This document shows, one piece after another, positions 22,863-30,752 of a stretch of 40,192 nucleotides of DNA. How positions within the stretch are numbered: the first letter of the stretch is position 1; each line of letters begins with the position of its first letter. Position numbers and translations under genes: made by a program. Below the pieces are notes generated by a model, which was not told where the DNA came from, ran no database searches, and worked only from the letters and a program-made list of their open reading frames with translations. Source of the stretch: an uncultured Collinsella sp. (GTDB lineage: Bacteria; Actinomycetota; Coriobacteriia; Coriobacteriales; Coriobacteriaceae); contig CABRFG010000008.1 in NCBI GenBank assembly GCA_902470095.1, positions 1 to 40,192 on the forward strand, given 5' to 3'.

Positions 22863-24059
22863 ATGGCTCAAACAAAGCAAGGTGGTATCGCACTCAGGCA
22901 GTGGCTCCCGCTTATCGGGCTCGCCTGTTGCGCGTTCGTGTTCAACACGTCGGAGTTCATGCCCATCGGCCTTTTGACTGATATCGCCGCGTCGTTCTCG
23001 CTTACCGAGTCTCAAGCCGGCATCATGATCTCGGTCTATGCTTGGGGTGTCATGCTGCTGTCGTTGCCGCTTATGGTGTTTGCCTCGCGTTTTGAGTTCA
23101 AGCGGATGCTGCTGGGCGTTTTGGCCGTGTTTTCGCTGGGCCAGTTTCTGTCCGCTGTGGCGTCGACTTATCCCATCCTGGTCTGCGCGCGCCTGGTGGT
23201 CGCTTGCGCACATGCCGTATTCTGGTCAGTCGCATCGATTATGGCCTCGCGCCTCGTCGACACGCGCCACGGCGCGCTCGCCATCAGCATGATCGCTACG
23301 GGCTCGTCCATCGCGCAGATCTTTGGCCTGCCCCTCGGTCGCGCCATTGGCCTGGCCGTGGGCTGGCGCATGACGTTTGCCGTGGTCGGTGCCTTCTCTG
23401 CCGCCGCGGTGGTGTACCAAGCCGCGGTGTTCCCGGCTATGCCGGCGGGCGAGCGCTTTACCGTCAAACAGCTGCCCGTGCTGCTCAAGAACCCGTTCCT
23501 GATCGCGCTCTACGCCGTTACGGTGTTCATGGCGACCGGCTATTACGCGGGCTATAGCTATATCGAGCCCTTCCTGGCGCAGGTCGCGCACGTCGACGCG
23601 GGCGCCATCACCATGACGTTGACGGCGTTTGGCTGCTCCGGCCTGGTGGGCAGCTGGCTGTTCGGTCGCTTGTTCGACGGACATCGCTTCTCGTTCTTGG
23701 CTATCACGCTCTCCGGCGTGCCGGTGGCTCTACTGCTCATGGGTCCGGTCGCATCGTCGCTCGCGGCGGTGCTTGCCGTCTGCGCGCTATGGGGCTGCTG
23801 CTCCACGGCCTTTAACGTTGCGTTTCAGGCCGAGCTCATCAAGTACACGCCGGCGGATTCGTCGGCCGTCGCCATGTCGATCTTCTCGGGCCTGTTCAAT
23901 TTGGGTATCGGCACGGGCACCGCGATCGGCGGCGCCGTGGTTTCGGGTCCCGGTATCGCCTGGATCGGCTTCGTGGGCGGGGCGATTACCGTCATGGGCG
24001 TCATCCTCGCCATCGCCGTACTGTTCCCAGCCATCCGCCGCGCCAAGCCCGTCGCCTAG
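22863..24059 (+). CDS. MFS transporter, sugar-efflux/AraJ-like
   Basis: A 398-residue major facilitator with 12 predicted hydrophobic segments. The N-terminus (LIGLACCAFVFNTSEFMPIGLL, DIAASFSLTESQAGIMISVYAWGVMLLSLPLMV) and the SVASIMASRLVD / RAIGLAVGWRMTF region match the DHA1 drug and sugar efflux proteins (AraJ, YdeA/SotB type). The typical MFS loop between TM2 and TM3 is present as ASRFEFKRMLLGVL. GGAGAGG precedes the ATG. It is followed by a perfect 22-bp-arm palindrome. The substrate cannot be told; sugar or drug export fits the family. Confidence 0.88.
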   Translation: MAQTKQGGIALRQWLPLIGLACCAFVFNTSEFMPIGLLTDIAASFSLTESQAGIMISVYAWGVMLLSLPLMVFASRFEFKRMLLGVLAVFSLGQFLSAVASTYPILVCARLVVACAHAVFWSVASIMASRLVDTRHGALAISMIATGSSIAQIFGLPLGRAIGLAVGWRMTFAVVGAFSAAAVVYQAAVFPAMPAGERFTVKQLPVLLKNPFLIALYAVTVFMATGYYAGYSYIEPFLAQVAHVDAGAITMTLTAFGCSGLVGSWLFGRLFDGHRFSFLAITLSGVPVALLLMGPVASSLAAVLAVCALWGCCSTAFNVAFQAELIKYTPADSSAVAMSIFSGLFNLGIGTGTAIGGAVVSGPGIAWIGFVGGAITVMGVILAIAVLFPAIRRAKPVA

Positions 24060-24074
24060 CCACATCCCCTCATC

Positions 24075-24141
24075 AGTTGCGGTGGAATAGTTCCTGTTTA
24101 AGGCCTCTGAAGGTCCAAGCAGGAACTATTCCACCGCAACT
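24075..24141 (+). repeat. Perfect 22-bp inverted repeat between MFS and GH13 genes
   Basis: Arms 24075-24096 and 24120-24141 are perfect complements over 22 bp (starting AGTTGCGGTGGAATAG). They enclose a 23-nt loop that includes AAGGCCT. The right arm is followed by TATTTTGGGG, giving some terminator character, but the arms are longer and less GC-rich than normal terminators. The sequence is unrelated to the CCTGTCCC hairpins. It may be a miniature mobile repeat that was adopted as a terminator for the MFS gene. Confidence 0.8.
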
Positions 24142-24212
24142 TATTTTGGGGAAGAGGATGCAAGCTGGGCATACAATGGATGTCGTTGTGTTGAGCTTAC
24201 CGGGAGGTTGCT

Positions 24213-25589
24213 ATGTGGGCATACGAGACGACGTTCTATCAGATCTATCCGCTGGGCTTTTGCGGAGCTCCGCGCGAAAACGCCGCGCCCGTTGCCGAGG
24301 ATGAGCTCGCCCAGGCTGCCAACGCCGCGCCCAACCCCGATGCCCCTATCATGAAAATCGCCCAATGGGCCGACTACCTGCAGGAGCTCGGCGTTGGCGC
24401 CGTGCTCATCAACCCGCCGCTCGAGTCCGATAGCCATGGCTACGACACGCGCAGCCTGCGCCATATCGACCGTCGCTTGGGTGGGGATGCCGACTTTGCC
24501 GCCGTGTGCGAGACGCTACATGCCCACGGCATCCGCGTGGTGCTCGACGCCGTCTTCAACCACGTCGGTCGTGGCTTTTGGGCCTTCCGCGATGTGCAGG
24601 AGCGTAAGTGGGACTCGCCCTACAAGGATTGGTTCCACATTAGCTTTGACGGCGACTCCTGCTATGGCGACGGCTTTTGGTACGAGGGCTGGGAAGGTCA
24701 TTTTGAGCTTGTGAAGCTCAACCTGCAAAATCCCGCTGTGGTCGATTACCTGCTCGAGTCCGTGCGCCGTTGGGCCGACGTCTTTGGCGTCGATGGTCTG
24801 CGCCTGGACGTCGCCTACATGCTCGACCGCGACTTCATGCGCCGCCTGCACGCCTTTGCCCGTGAGCTCAAGCCCGACTTTGTGCTGATCGGCGAGACGC
24901 TCCACGGCGACTACAACCAGATCGTCAACGACGAGATGCTCGACTCCTGCACCAACTACGAGTGCTACAAGGGCCTGTACTCCAGCTTTAACTCGGTCAA
25001 TATGTTCGAGATCGCGCACTCGCTGCACCGTCAGTTTGGCGGCGACTCCTGGTGCATCTACCGCGGCAAGCACCTGCTGTCGTTTGTCGACAACCACGAC
25101 GTGCCGCGCCTGGCGAGCATCCTTACCGACAAGTCCTGCCTGCGTCCCGCCTATGGCATGCTGTTTGGCATGCCGGGCATTCCGTGCGTCTACTATGGCA
25201 GCGAGTGGGGGATTCCTGGCGAAAAGGGCGGCCCCGATGGCGACTGGGCGCTGCGCCCTGCGCTCGATGAACCTGCGCCCAACGAGCTGACGGCGTTCGT
25301 CACGCAGCTCGCGCACCTTCGCTCGGCAAACGACGCGGCGGCCCGCGCTCTCAACTATGGCGCGTACCGCAACGTGGTGATCCAGAACAAGCAGCTGCTG
25401 TTCGAGCGCGCCTGCGACGACGCGACGGTGCTCGTAGCGGTGAACGCCGTGGACGAGCCTTACACCTTTGGCGCCGGCGAGCTCAACGGTTCCTTTGTCG
25501 ATTTGCTTGCCGACGGCGTGCCCACGGTCGAGCTGGCGGGCTCCCTTGAGCTTGCGCCCTACGAGGTGCGCTATCTGTTGAGGGCCTAG
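24213..25589 (+). CDS. GH13 alpha-amylase family glycosidase
   Basis: A 458-residue retaining glycosidase of the alpha-amylase family. The four conserved regions are visible: DAVFNH (112-117), GLRLDVAY with the nucleophile D199, IGETLHGDY with the acid/base E228, and FVDNHDV (291-297) with H295/D296. It lacks a signal peptide, so it acts on imported malto-oligosaccharides, cyclodextrins or related glucans inside the cell, like cyclomaltodextrinases and neopullulanases. It lacks their usual N-terminal N-domain. AGGTTGC-type spacing gives only a weak ribosome site (GGGAGG at 24200-24205, about 7 nt before the ATG). The next gene starts 3 nt after its stop. Confidence 0.9.
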   Translation: MWAYETTFYQIYPLGFCGAPRENAAPVAEDELAQAANAAPNPDAPIMKIAQWADYLQELGVGAVLINPPLESDSHGYDTRSLRHIDRRLGGDADFAAVCETLHAHGIRVVLDAVFNHVGRGFWAFRDVQERKWDSPYKDWFHISFDGDSCYGDGFWYEGWEGHFELVKLNLQNPAVVDYLLESVRRWADVFGVDGLRLDVAYMLDRDFMRRLHAFARELKPDFVLIGETLHGDYNQIVNDEMLDSCTNYECYKGLYSSFNSVNMFEIAHSLHRQFGGDSWCIYRGKHLLSFVDNHDVPRLASILTDKSCLRPAYGMLFGMPGIPCVYYGSEWGIPGEKGGPDGDWALRPALDEPAPNELTAFVTQLAHLRSANDAAARALNYGAYRNVVIQNKQLLFERACDDATVLVAVNAVDEPYTFGAGELNGSFVDLLADGVPTVELAGSLELAPYEVRYLLRA

Positions 25590-25592
25590 GCC

Positions 25593-26156
25593 ATGGCAGC
25601 GTCTGACGAGGGCTATCAACATATAGAGCATGGGTTTGAACCCGTGTTTGACGAGCACTCGCGCTTTTTGGTGCTCGGATCGTTTCCCTCGGTGCTCTCG
25701 CGCGCCAATGCCTTCTACTATGGCAATCCGCAGAACCGCTTTTGGCGCGTGATGGCCGCGTGCCTCGGTGTATCCGTGCCGCCCAACGAGGGCGATCCTT
25801 TGGCAAACGGTGAGCCCGCGACGCTCGATGCCTCCATTGCCGCCAAGCGGGCCATGCTGCTGAACGGTGGCGTGGCCCTGTGGGATGTGATCGAGAGCTG
25901 CGACATTAAGGGCTCGAGCGATGTGAGCATTCGTAACGTTGTACCGGCACATATCGAGCGTATTACCGGCGCAGCTCCCATTGAACAGGTGGTATGCAAC
26001 GGTGGTACAGCTGGCCGGCTCTACAAGCGCTATCTACAAGAACGCACCGGGCTGCCCGCCATCGTCCTGCCCTCGACAAGTCCTGCCAATGCGGCCTGGC
26101 GCCTGGAGCGGCTTGTCGAGCGCTGGCGCGAGTCAGTTGACTGGGTCGCTCTCTAA
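25593..26156 (+). CDS. DNA-deoxyinosine/mismatch glycosylase (UDG superfamily)
   Basis: A 187-residue protein of the uracil-DNA-glycosylase fold, most like family 6 hypoxanthine-DNA glycosylases or Mug. Motif 1 is VLGSFPSVLSRANAFYYGNP followed by QNRFWRVM. Motif 2 is the C-terminal LPSTSPANAAW, with the family-specific Ser-Pro-Ala-Asn in place of the usual HPSP. VCNGGTAGRLY lies between. It would remove deaminated adenine or mispaired uracil from DNA. It begins 3 nt after the GH13 stop, so the two are co-transcribed although functionally unrelated. It converges with the next gene with only one base between the stops. Confidence 0.85.
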   Translation: MAASDEGYQHIEHGFEPVFDEHSRFLVLGSFPSVLSRANAFYYGNPQNRFWRVMAACLGVSVPPNEGDPLANGEPATLDASIAAKRAMLLNGGVALWDVIESCDIKGSSDVSIRNVVPAHIERITGAAPIEQVVCNGGTAGRLYKRYLQERTGLPAIVLPSTSPANAAWRLERLVERWRESVDWVAL

Positions 26157-26157
26157 T

Positions 26158-26820
26158 TTAGATATTTGATTGAGCATGGGCGCCGAGATGTTTGATGATG
26201 GTGCGCCAGATTAGCGCGGGCACAGCAGGCCTAGCGCGCACCATGCCGTCGACGTCGACGCTATCGGCATTGCCACCGCCAAGCAGCTGCGCATACTCGA
26301 CGGAGCAGCCCATGCGAACGGCGCCTACGAGCTTGTCCATGGCCTCCGAAAACGGTCGCCGCAAGAGTCCCATGCGCGGGGAGCGACGAAGCGCTGCAAT
26401 GCCGCTGCCGGTACAGATGACAACGCCGCCGCACCACAATTGGTCACGGCGCTCGCATGCCTTGTGTAGACGAACGGCGGTCCTGTGCGCCTGCTCAGCG
26501 CCCTCTTGTGTGGCTCGAATCACGGCATAGACACGCGTTCCCGTACCGCCAAAGCGCTTAAGCGCCTGCTCGATAGCTATCAGCGTCTCATCGTCAGCCA
26601 CATCTTCAACAGCGAGCACGATGCCATCGGCAACGCAGCCGGCATCATCCGCCTCCAAATCAACCGGGAGGGGGAGCGCGGTGCCAGAAAGCCGGGCATA
26701 GGCCGCGATGGCATCCTGCAGGTCCCAGAGCAAAAACTCAAGATCGGCGCTCTCGGGAATACTGATATACGCAATGGTTTGCAGCGTTTTGGGCTTATCG
26801 CCGCGTGCGGTCGTCTCCAT
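26158..26820 (-). CDS. Uncharacterised protein, possibly flavodoxin-like
   Basis: A 220-residue protein that I do not recognise. It has no signal peptide or membrane segment. The region WCGGVVICTGSGIAALRRSPRMGLLRRPFSEAMDKLVGAVRMG resembles the C-terminal part of flavodoxin-like or NAD(P)H-dependent FMN reductase proteins, and the preceding ADGIVLAVEDV would fit a central strand, but the N-terminal phosphate-binding loop of flavodoxins is absent. Therefore the flavin link is weak. The start has AAAGGAG 6 nt upstream. It is convergent with the DNA glycosylase and divergent from the aminotransferase. Confidence 0.7.
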   Translation of the reverse strand: METTARGDKPKTLQTIAYISIPESADLEFLLWDLQDAIAAYARLSGTALPLPVDLEADDAGCVADGIVLAVEDVADDETLIAIEQALKRFGGTGTRVYAVIRATQEGAEQAHRTAVRLHKACERRDQLWCGGVVICTGSGIAALRRSPRMGLLRRPFSEAMDKLVGAVRMGCSVEYAQLLGGGNADSVDVDGMVRARPAVPALIWRTIIKHLGAHAQSNI

Positions 26821-26913
26821 GCCATCTCCTTTCCGGCCCGTTTCCGTTTAGGTTACACCGTCTGACGGCACCCCGCCGCGCTATCCTAGTGCAACCCTTA
26901 CGAAAGGAACGCC

Positions 26914-28050
26914 ATGCGTCTGCCTATGAATACCTCGCTTGCCACGCTCAAGCCCTCCGGCATCCGTCGGATTAACGCGCTCGCCGCCCAGCACCCAGGG
27001 TGCATCGCGCTTGCGCTTGGCGAGCCTGATTTTCCCACGCCCGATGTGATTAGCGCCGAGGTGACGGCCTCACTCGACCGCGGCGACACGCACTATCCGC
27101 CCAACAACGGTCGTCCTGCCTTGCGCGAGGCGCTGTCCAAATATATGGGTGACGCGGGCCTTACGTTTTCGGCCGACGAGGTCATCCTGACCGACGGCGC
27201 GACCGAAGCCCTGTCGGCAACATTCATGGCTATGCTCAACCCCGGCGACGAGGTCATTATCCCCACGCCGGCTTTTGGCCTGTACGAGAGCATCGTCGTG
27301 GCCAATCACGCCAAAGCGGTCTTTTTGGATACGGAGCCTGCGCAATTCCAGATTGATGAGGAGGCGCTTCGTGCCTGCGTGACGCCGGCGACCAAAGCCA
27401 TCGTCATCTGCTCGCCCAACAATCCTACGGGCTGCATCCTCGACGCAGCATCGCTCGATGCCGTGGCGCGCGTGGCGGAGCAGGCGGGCATCTACGTGGT
27501 CTGCGACGACGTATACAACCGCCTGGTCTATGTGGATGGCTACGAGCGCTTTGCCCAGCGCCACCCGGAGCTACGCGAGCAGACAGTGGTTATCGAGAGC
27601 TTCTCCAAACCTTGGGCCATGACCGGCTGGCGCTTGGGCTGGCTCGCAGCCGCAGCCCCCGTCATCGCCGAGATCGCAAAAGCCCACCAATACCTAGTAT
27701 CGAGCGCCGTTTCCTTCGAGATGGACGCCGCGGCCCGAGCTCTGACCGTCGACCCAACCCCCATGCTCGAAGTCTACCGAGCTCGTCGCAAACGTGTACT
27801 CGCAGCCTTAAACGCCATGGGCCTCGACGTAGTGGAACCAGCCGGCGCCTTCTACGCCTTCCCCAACATCAAACAGTACGGCCTAACAAGCGAAGACTTC
27901 TGCATCAAAGCCATCAAAGAAGCAAACGTAGCCCTAGTCCCGGGCGACTGTTTCGGCATCGAAGGCCACATCCGCCTCAGCTACTGCGTCTCCGACAAAG
28001 ATTTGGACGAAGGTCTCCACCGCCTGTCCACCTTCGTTTCAACCTTGTAG
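26914..28050 (+). CDS. PLP-dependent aminotransferase, class I/II
   Basis: A 378-residue fold-type I aminotransferase. Landmarks are ALALGEPDFPTPDVI (substrate-loop), the PPNNGRPALREALSKYM region, DGATEAL (phosphate site), SPNNPTGCIL, CDDVYNRLVY and the PLP lysine K232 in SFSKPWAMTGWRLGW. FGIEGHIRLSYCVSD carries the substrate-carboxylate arginine. This is the aspartate/aromatic aminotransferase subgroup that includes PatA (N-acetyl-diaminopimelate aminotransferase); the exact substrate is open. An AAAGGAA ribosome site precedes the ATG. Codon use changes along the gene: the last 135 codons switch from GAG/AAG/CTC/GCG to GAA/AAA/CTA/GCA. Confidence 0.9.
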   Translation: MRLPMNTSLATLKPSGIRRINALAAQHPGCIALALGEPDFPTPDVISAEVTASLDRGDTHYPPNNGRPALREALSKYMGDAGLTFSADEVILTDGATEALSATFMAMLNPGDEVIIPTPAFGLYESIVVANHAKAVFLDTEPAQFQIDEEALRACVTPATKAIVICSPNNPTGCILDAASLDAVARVAEQAGIYVVCDDVYNRLVYVDGYERFAQRHPELREQTVVIESFSKPWAMTGWRLGWLAAAAPVIAEIAKAHQYLVSSAVSFEMDAAARALTVDPTPMLEVYRARRKRVLAALNAMGLDVVEPAGAFYAFPNIKQYGLTSEDFCIKAIKEANVALVPGDCFGIEGHIRLSYCVSDKDLDEGLHRLSTFVSTL

Positions 28051-28113
28051 CCCAACGGGATGCAACACATCAGCCCACCGACCCAAGCATTATGAGTGGG
28101 GGCGTCAGCCAAC

Positions 28114-28204
28114 GAAAACCCGGGCTGCCCAAAGTCAACGCAGGCACGCGCCTGGCCTTCGGCGGAGCGTGCCGGATGGTGGAATTGTGTGCAGCCCGGT
28201 TTTC
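28114..28204 (+). repeat. 91-nt imperfect palindrome upstream of rplJ promoter
   Basis: Outer arms 28114-28128 and 28191-28204 pair over 14 positions with one bulged C. An inner 7-bp pair GGCACGC/GCGTGCC (28143-28149 with 28167-28173) lies inside. The structure lies between the aminotransferase stop and the rplJ promoter, and ends in TTTTCC, so it might also terminate the upstream gene. The arrangement of long outer arms with an inner hairpin is like that in the leuC-leuD gap, but the sequences differ. Otherwise 28051-28206 shows nothing. Confidence 0.65.
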
Positions 28205-28206
28205 CG

Positions 28207-28235
28207 TTGACCGGCGCCGGGGTCCCCGCCATAAT
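28207..28235 (+). promoter_or_regulatory. Promoter of rplJL
   Basis: TTGACC (28207-28212), a 17-bp spacer and CATAAT (28230-28235). It lies directly before the L10 leader, giving a leader of about 210 nt. Confidence 0.7.
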
Positions 28236-28254
28236 ACTTTCGGTTCACGCACGA

Positions 28255-28335
28255 ATCCGCTGCCAGAGACAGCCGGTGCAAACGGGCATCGCCCGCGAGC
28301 TTAATGGGACATCCCGCCAGCCGAGGTGGTCGAGT
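28255..28335 (+). promoter_or_regulatory. L10 leader (ribosomal protein autoregulatory RNA)
   Basis: The segment carries the conserved elements of the L10(L12)4-binding leader: CTGCCAGAGACAGCCGGTGC (28259-28279), a short internal hairpin cgggcatcgcccg (28283-28295), AGCTTAAT, a second hairpin gggacatccc (28306-28315), and CGCCAGCCGAGG. The AGAGACAGC and CCGAGG strings form the kink-turn found in L10 leaders across bacteria. Binding of excess L10-L12 is expected to favour the downstream attenuator. Confidence 0.85.
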
Positions 28336-28349
28336 AGATATGTCTTCTC

Positions 28350-28386
28350 GCCCCCGTCGCTCATGCAGCGCGGGGGCTTTCTTTTT
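28350..28386 (+). terminator. Attenuator between L10 leader and rplJ
   Basis: The GCCCCCG/CGGGGGC outer stem (28350-28356 with 28371-28377) and the inner CGCT/AGCG stem (28358-28361 with 28367-28370) are followed by TTTCTTTTT. It lies 66 nt before rplJ, inside its leader transcript, so it must be a regulated attenuator rather than an end terminator. Confidence 0.85.
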
Positions 28387-28451
28387 GGACATGCCCCCGT
28401 CACGTCCTTGTGGCGGACCGTGCCCGGAAAGAATTCGAGGAGGTGTAATTC

Positions 28452-28973
28452 ATGCCCCAGCAGTACAAAATCGACAAGGTTGCAGAGATCGAGTCCCGTA
28501 TCGCCGAGAACGCCGGTCTGTTCGTCGTCAACTACAACGGTCTGACGGTTAAGCAGGCTCAGGAGCTGCGTCATCAGCTTCGCGAGTGCGGCGCCGAGAT
28601 GAAGGTCTACAAGAACAACCTGGTCAAGATCGCCCTCAAGAACCAGGAGCAGCCCGAGCTCGACGAGATCCTCGCCGGCCCCGTCGCTTATGTGTTCTAC
28701 GAGTCCGAGCCGGTCGAGGCCGCTAAGGCCCTTAAGGACTTCTCTGCTAAGTCCAAGGGCGTCCTTGAGATCAAGGGCGGTATCTCCGACGGCAAGGCCG
28801 TTTCCGCTGATGATGTTAAGGCTATCGCCGAGCTGCCCACCAAGGATCAGCTTCTCGGTCAGATCGCCGGTCTCATCTCCGGTTTCGCTCGCGACATCGC
28901 TGTCTGCGTCAACGGCGTTTCCTCTGGTCTCGCTCGTTCGATCCAGCAGGTCTCCGAGCAGAAGGCAGCCTAG
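28452..28973 (+). CDS. rplJ: 50S ribosomal protein L10
   Basis: L10 anchors L7/L12 dimers to the ribosomal stalk. The 173-residue protein begins MPQQYKIDKVAEIESRIAEN, includes the rRNA-binding VVNYNGLTVKQAQELRHQLR and KVYKNNLVKIAL segments, and ends with a long helix (SSGLARSIQQVSEQKAA) to which L12 dimers attach. AGGAGGT lies 7-8 nt before the ATG. It is preceded by an L10 leader and attenuator and followed by rplL. Length is normal. Confidence 0.96.
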   Translation: MPQQYKIDKVAEIESRIAENAGLFVVNYNGLTVKQAQELRHQLRECGAEMKVYKNNLVKIALKNQEQPELDEILAGPVAYVFYESEPVEAAKALKDFSAKSKGVLEIKGGISDGKAVSADDVKAIAELPTKDQLLGQIAGLISGFARDIAVCVNGVSSGLARSIQQVSEQKAA

Positions 28974-29075
28974 TCGCTGTTTTCACCCGCGGCGGCAACG
29001 CCGCACCCCTGGCGCATTCGCGCCGTGTTTTAACTGATCTCCGTGCACAGACACGGAAACCGAAAGGACTTAGAA

Positions 29076-29453
29076 ATGGCTAAGCTTACCACCGATGAGA
29101 TCATCGATGCTCTTAAGGAAATGACCCTTCTCGAGGCTTCCGAGCTCGTTAAGGCTATCGAGGACACCTTCGGCGTTTCCGCCGCTGCTCCTGCCGCCGT
29201 TGTCGCCGCTCCCGCTGCTGGCGCTGCTGAGGCCGAGGAGAAGACCGAGTTTGACGTCGTGCTCGAGGGCTTCGGCGACAACAAGATCCAGGTCATCAAG
29301 GCCGTCCGTGAGCTCACCAACCTTGGCCTGAAGGAGGCCAAGGAGGTCGTCGAGGGCGCTCCCAAGGCTGTTCTCGAGGGTGCCAAGAAGGAGGACGCCG
29401 AGGCTGCCAAGGAGAAGCTCGAGGCTGCTGGCGCTGCTGTCACCCTCAAGTAA
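29076..29453 (+). CDS. rplL: 50S ribosomal protein L7/L12
   Basis: L7/L12 recruits translation GTPases to the ribosome. The 125-residue protein starts MAKLTTDEIIDALKEMTLLE (dimerisation domain), has an Ala-rich hinge (about 37-55, AAPAAVVAAPAAGAA) and the globular C-terminal domain EKTEFDVVLEGFGDNKIQVI...AAGAAVTLK. The start is at 29076 with AAAGGA about 8 nt upstream; an earlier in-frame ATG at 29043 would add unrelated residues. It is 102 nt after rplJ, without an intervening promoter. Confidence 0.97.
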   Translation: MAKLTTDEIIDALKEMTLLEASELVKAIEDTFGVSAAAPAAVVAAPAAGAAEAEEKTEFDVVLEGFGDNKIQVIKAVRELTNLGLKEAKEVVEGAPKAVLEGAKKEDAEAAKEKLEAAGAAVTLK

Positions 29454-29481
29454 TCAGGCTTTCTCGCCAGATTTCTTTGCA

Positions 29482-29514
29482 GACGGGGTTCGCATTGCGA
29501 GCCCCGTCTTTTTT
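29482..29514 (+). terminator. Rho-independent terminator of rplJL
   Basis: A 13-position stem (29482-29494 with 29496-29508, one G-U pair, about 4-nt loop) is followed by TTTTTT. It separates rplJL from galU and rpoBC, which in most bacteria would be co-transcribed by read-through from rplL. Confidence 0.92.
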
Positions 29515-29657
29515 GTTATGACACCTCTATTTTGCTGGCTCGGCATGCAAATTTGCTGCCGTTTGCGGTGTTTTGGGGTCGCTACCGTTGGACGATAAAA
29601 TTGCACCATTCGCGCAATAATTTGCGTTGACCTGCTGAAGAATGGCGCTTGCCTGCA

Positions 29658-29686
29658 TTGACGTTAATTAACAGCGGTAAGATACC
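29658..29686 (+). promoter_or_regulatory. Possible promoter of galU
   Basis: TTGACG (29658-29663) is followed after 17 bp by GATACC (29681-29686), a weak -10 that lies in a small palindrome GATACC-TC-GGTATC. A second TTGACC lies at 29628. Another signal in 29515-29757 is not evident; this call is tentative. Confidence 0.35.
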
Positions 29687-29766
29687 TCGGTATCGCAATT
29701 TAGTCTGCGGCCGGTGAGCCGCACGCACGGGCGCTATTTGCGCCTGCGAAAGGATCCTTGAATACT

Positions 29767-30675
29767 ATGAAGGCAATCATCCCCGCCGCCGGTCTTGGCA
29801 CGCGTTTTCTGCCTGGCACCAAGTGCACGCCCAAAGAGATGCTGCCGGTTCTCGACAAGCCGGTCATCCAGTATGTCGTCGAGGAGGCGCTCGACCCCGA
29901 GGAGGTCGACGACGCCATCATCGTTACCTCGCCCGGCAAGCCCGAGCTGCTGAACTACTTCCAGCCCGACCGTTCGCTCGAGAACCTGCTGCGCGAGCGC
30001 GGTAAGGACGCCTACGCCGACGCTGTCGCCCATGCGGGCGGTATGCCGGTCGACTTCCGCTATCAGTACGAGCCCAAGGGTCTCGGTCACGCCATTCGCT
30101 CTGCCGCCGACGCTGTGGCAGGGGAGAACTTCCTGGTTCTTCTGGGCGACTACGTTGTGCCCAACCGTGATATCTGCGACAAGATGCTTGCCGTCTCCAA
30201 GGAGCACGGTGGCGCTTCGGTTATCGCCGTTGCCGCGTGTGCTCCCGAGGAAGTTAGCCGCTACGGCGTTATCGCCGGTGAGCGCGTGGGCTCGCTCGAG
30301 GGCGCCGAGGACGTTGCCGATGGCGAGCCGGGTGCCGTGTGGCGCATCGGCGGTCTGGTGGAGAAGCCTGCCCCCGAGGCGGCTCCGTCCAACCTGTACA
30401 TCGTCGGTCGCTACCTGCTGAGCCCGCTTGTCATGGACCTGCTGGCCGATCAGCAGGCCGGTAAGGGCGGCGAGATCCAGCTGACCGACGCCATGGCCCG
30501 CTCGCTCGACCGCGAGGCCATGTATGCCGTCGTCATCGACCCGCTGTCGGGCTACGACACCGGTACCCCCTCTGGCTGGATGGCCACCAACGCCCTCATG
30601 GCTGCAAGCGATCCTCGCTTCGCCGATGCCTTCTGGGACGCCATCGACGAGCGCGGCGGCTTGATGCGCAAGTAG
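29767..30675 (+). CDS. galU: UTP-glucose-1-phosphate uridylyltransferase
   Basis: GalU makes UDP-glucose from UTP and glucose-1-phosphate, for cell-envelope glycans and galactose use. The 302-residue protein starts MKAIIPAAGLGTRFLPGTKC, the nucleotide-binding signature, then KEMLPVLDKPVIQYVVEEAL, FEYEPKGLGHAI-like YQYEPKGLGHAIRSAADAV, the LGDYVV metal site, and VVIDPLSGYDTGTPSGW. A TTG at 29758 (three codons upstream) is closer to the AAAGGA site and may be the real start; the ATG is 12 nt from it. It lies between rplL and rpoB, with its own terminator, an unusual position. Confidence 0.95.
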   Translation: MKAIIPAAGLGTRFLPGTKCTPKEMLPVLDKPVIQYVVEEALDPEEVDDAIIVTSPGKPELLNYFQPDRSLENLLRERGKDAYADAVAHAGGMPVDFRYQYEPKGLGHAIRSAADAVAGENFLVLLGDYVVPNRDICDKMLAVSKEHGGASVIAVAACAPEEVSRYGVIAGERVGSLEGAEDVADGEPGAVWRIGGLVEKPAPEAAPSNLYIVGRYLLSPLVMDLLADQQAGKGGEIQLTDAMARSLDREAMYAVVIDPLSGYDTGTPSGWMATNALMAASDPRFADAFWDAIDERGGLMRK

Positions 30676-30695
30676 GCCTTCGGGCAATGATATTT

Positions 30696-30728
30696 ACGGG
30701 CGCGGACTTCGGTTCGCGCCCGTTTTTT
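30696..30728 (+). terminator. Rho-independent terminator of galU
   Basis: A 9-bp GC-rich stem (30696-30704 with 30715-30723) extended by inner pairs closes a C(TTCG)G tetraloop (30707-30712) and is followed by six T. Strong and textbook-like. Confidence 0.95.
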
Positions 30729-30752
30729 ATAAGAGCCGCGATTGCCGGCTCT

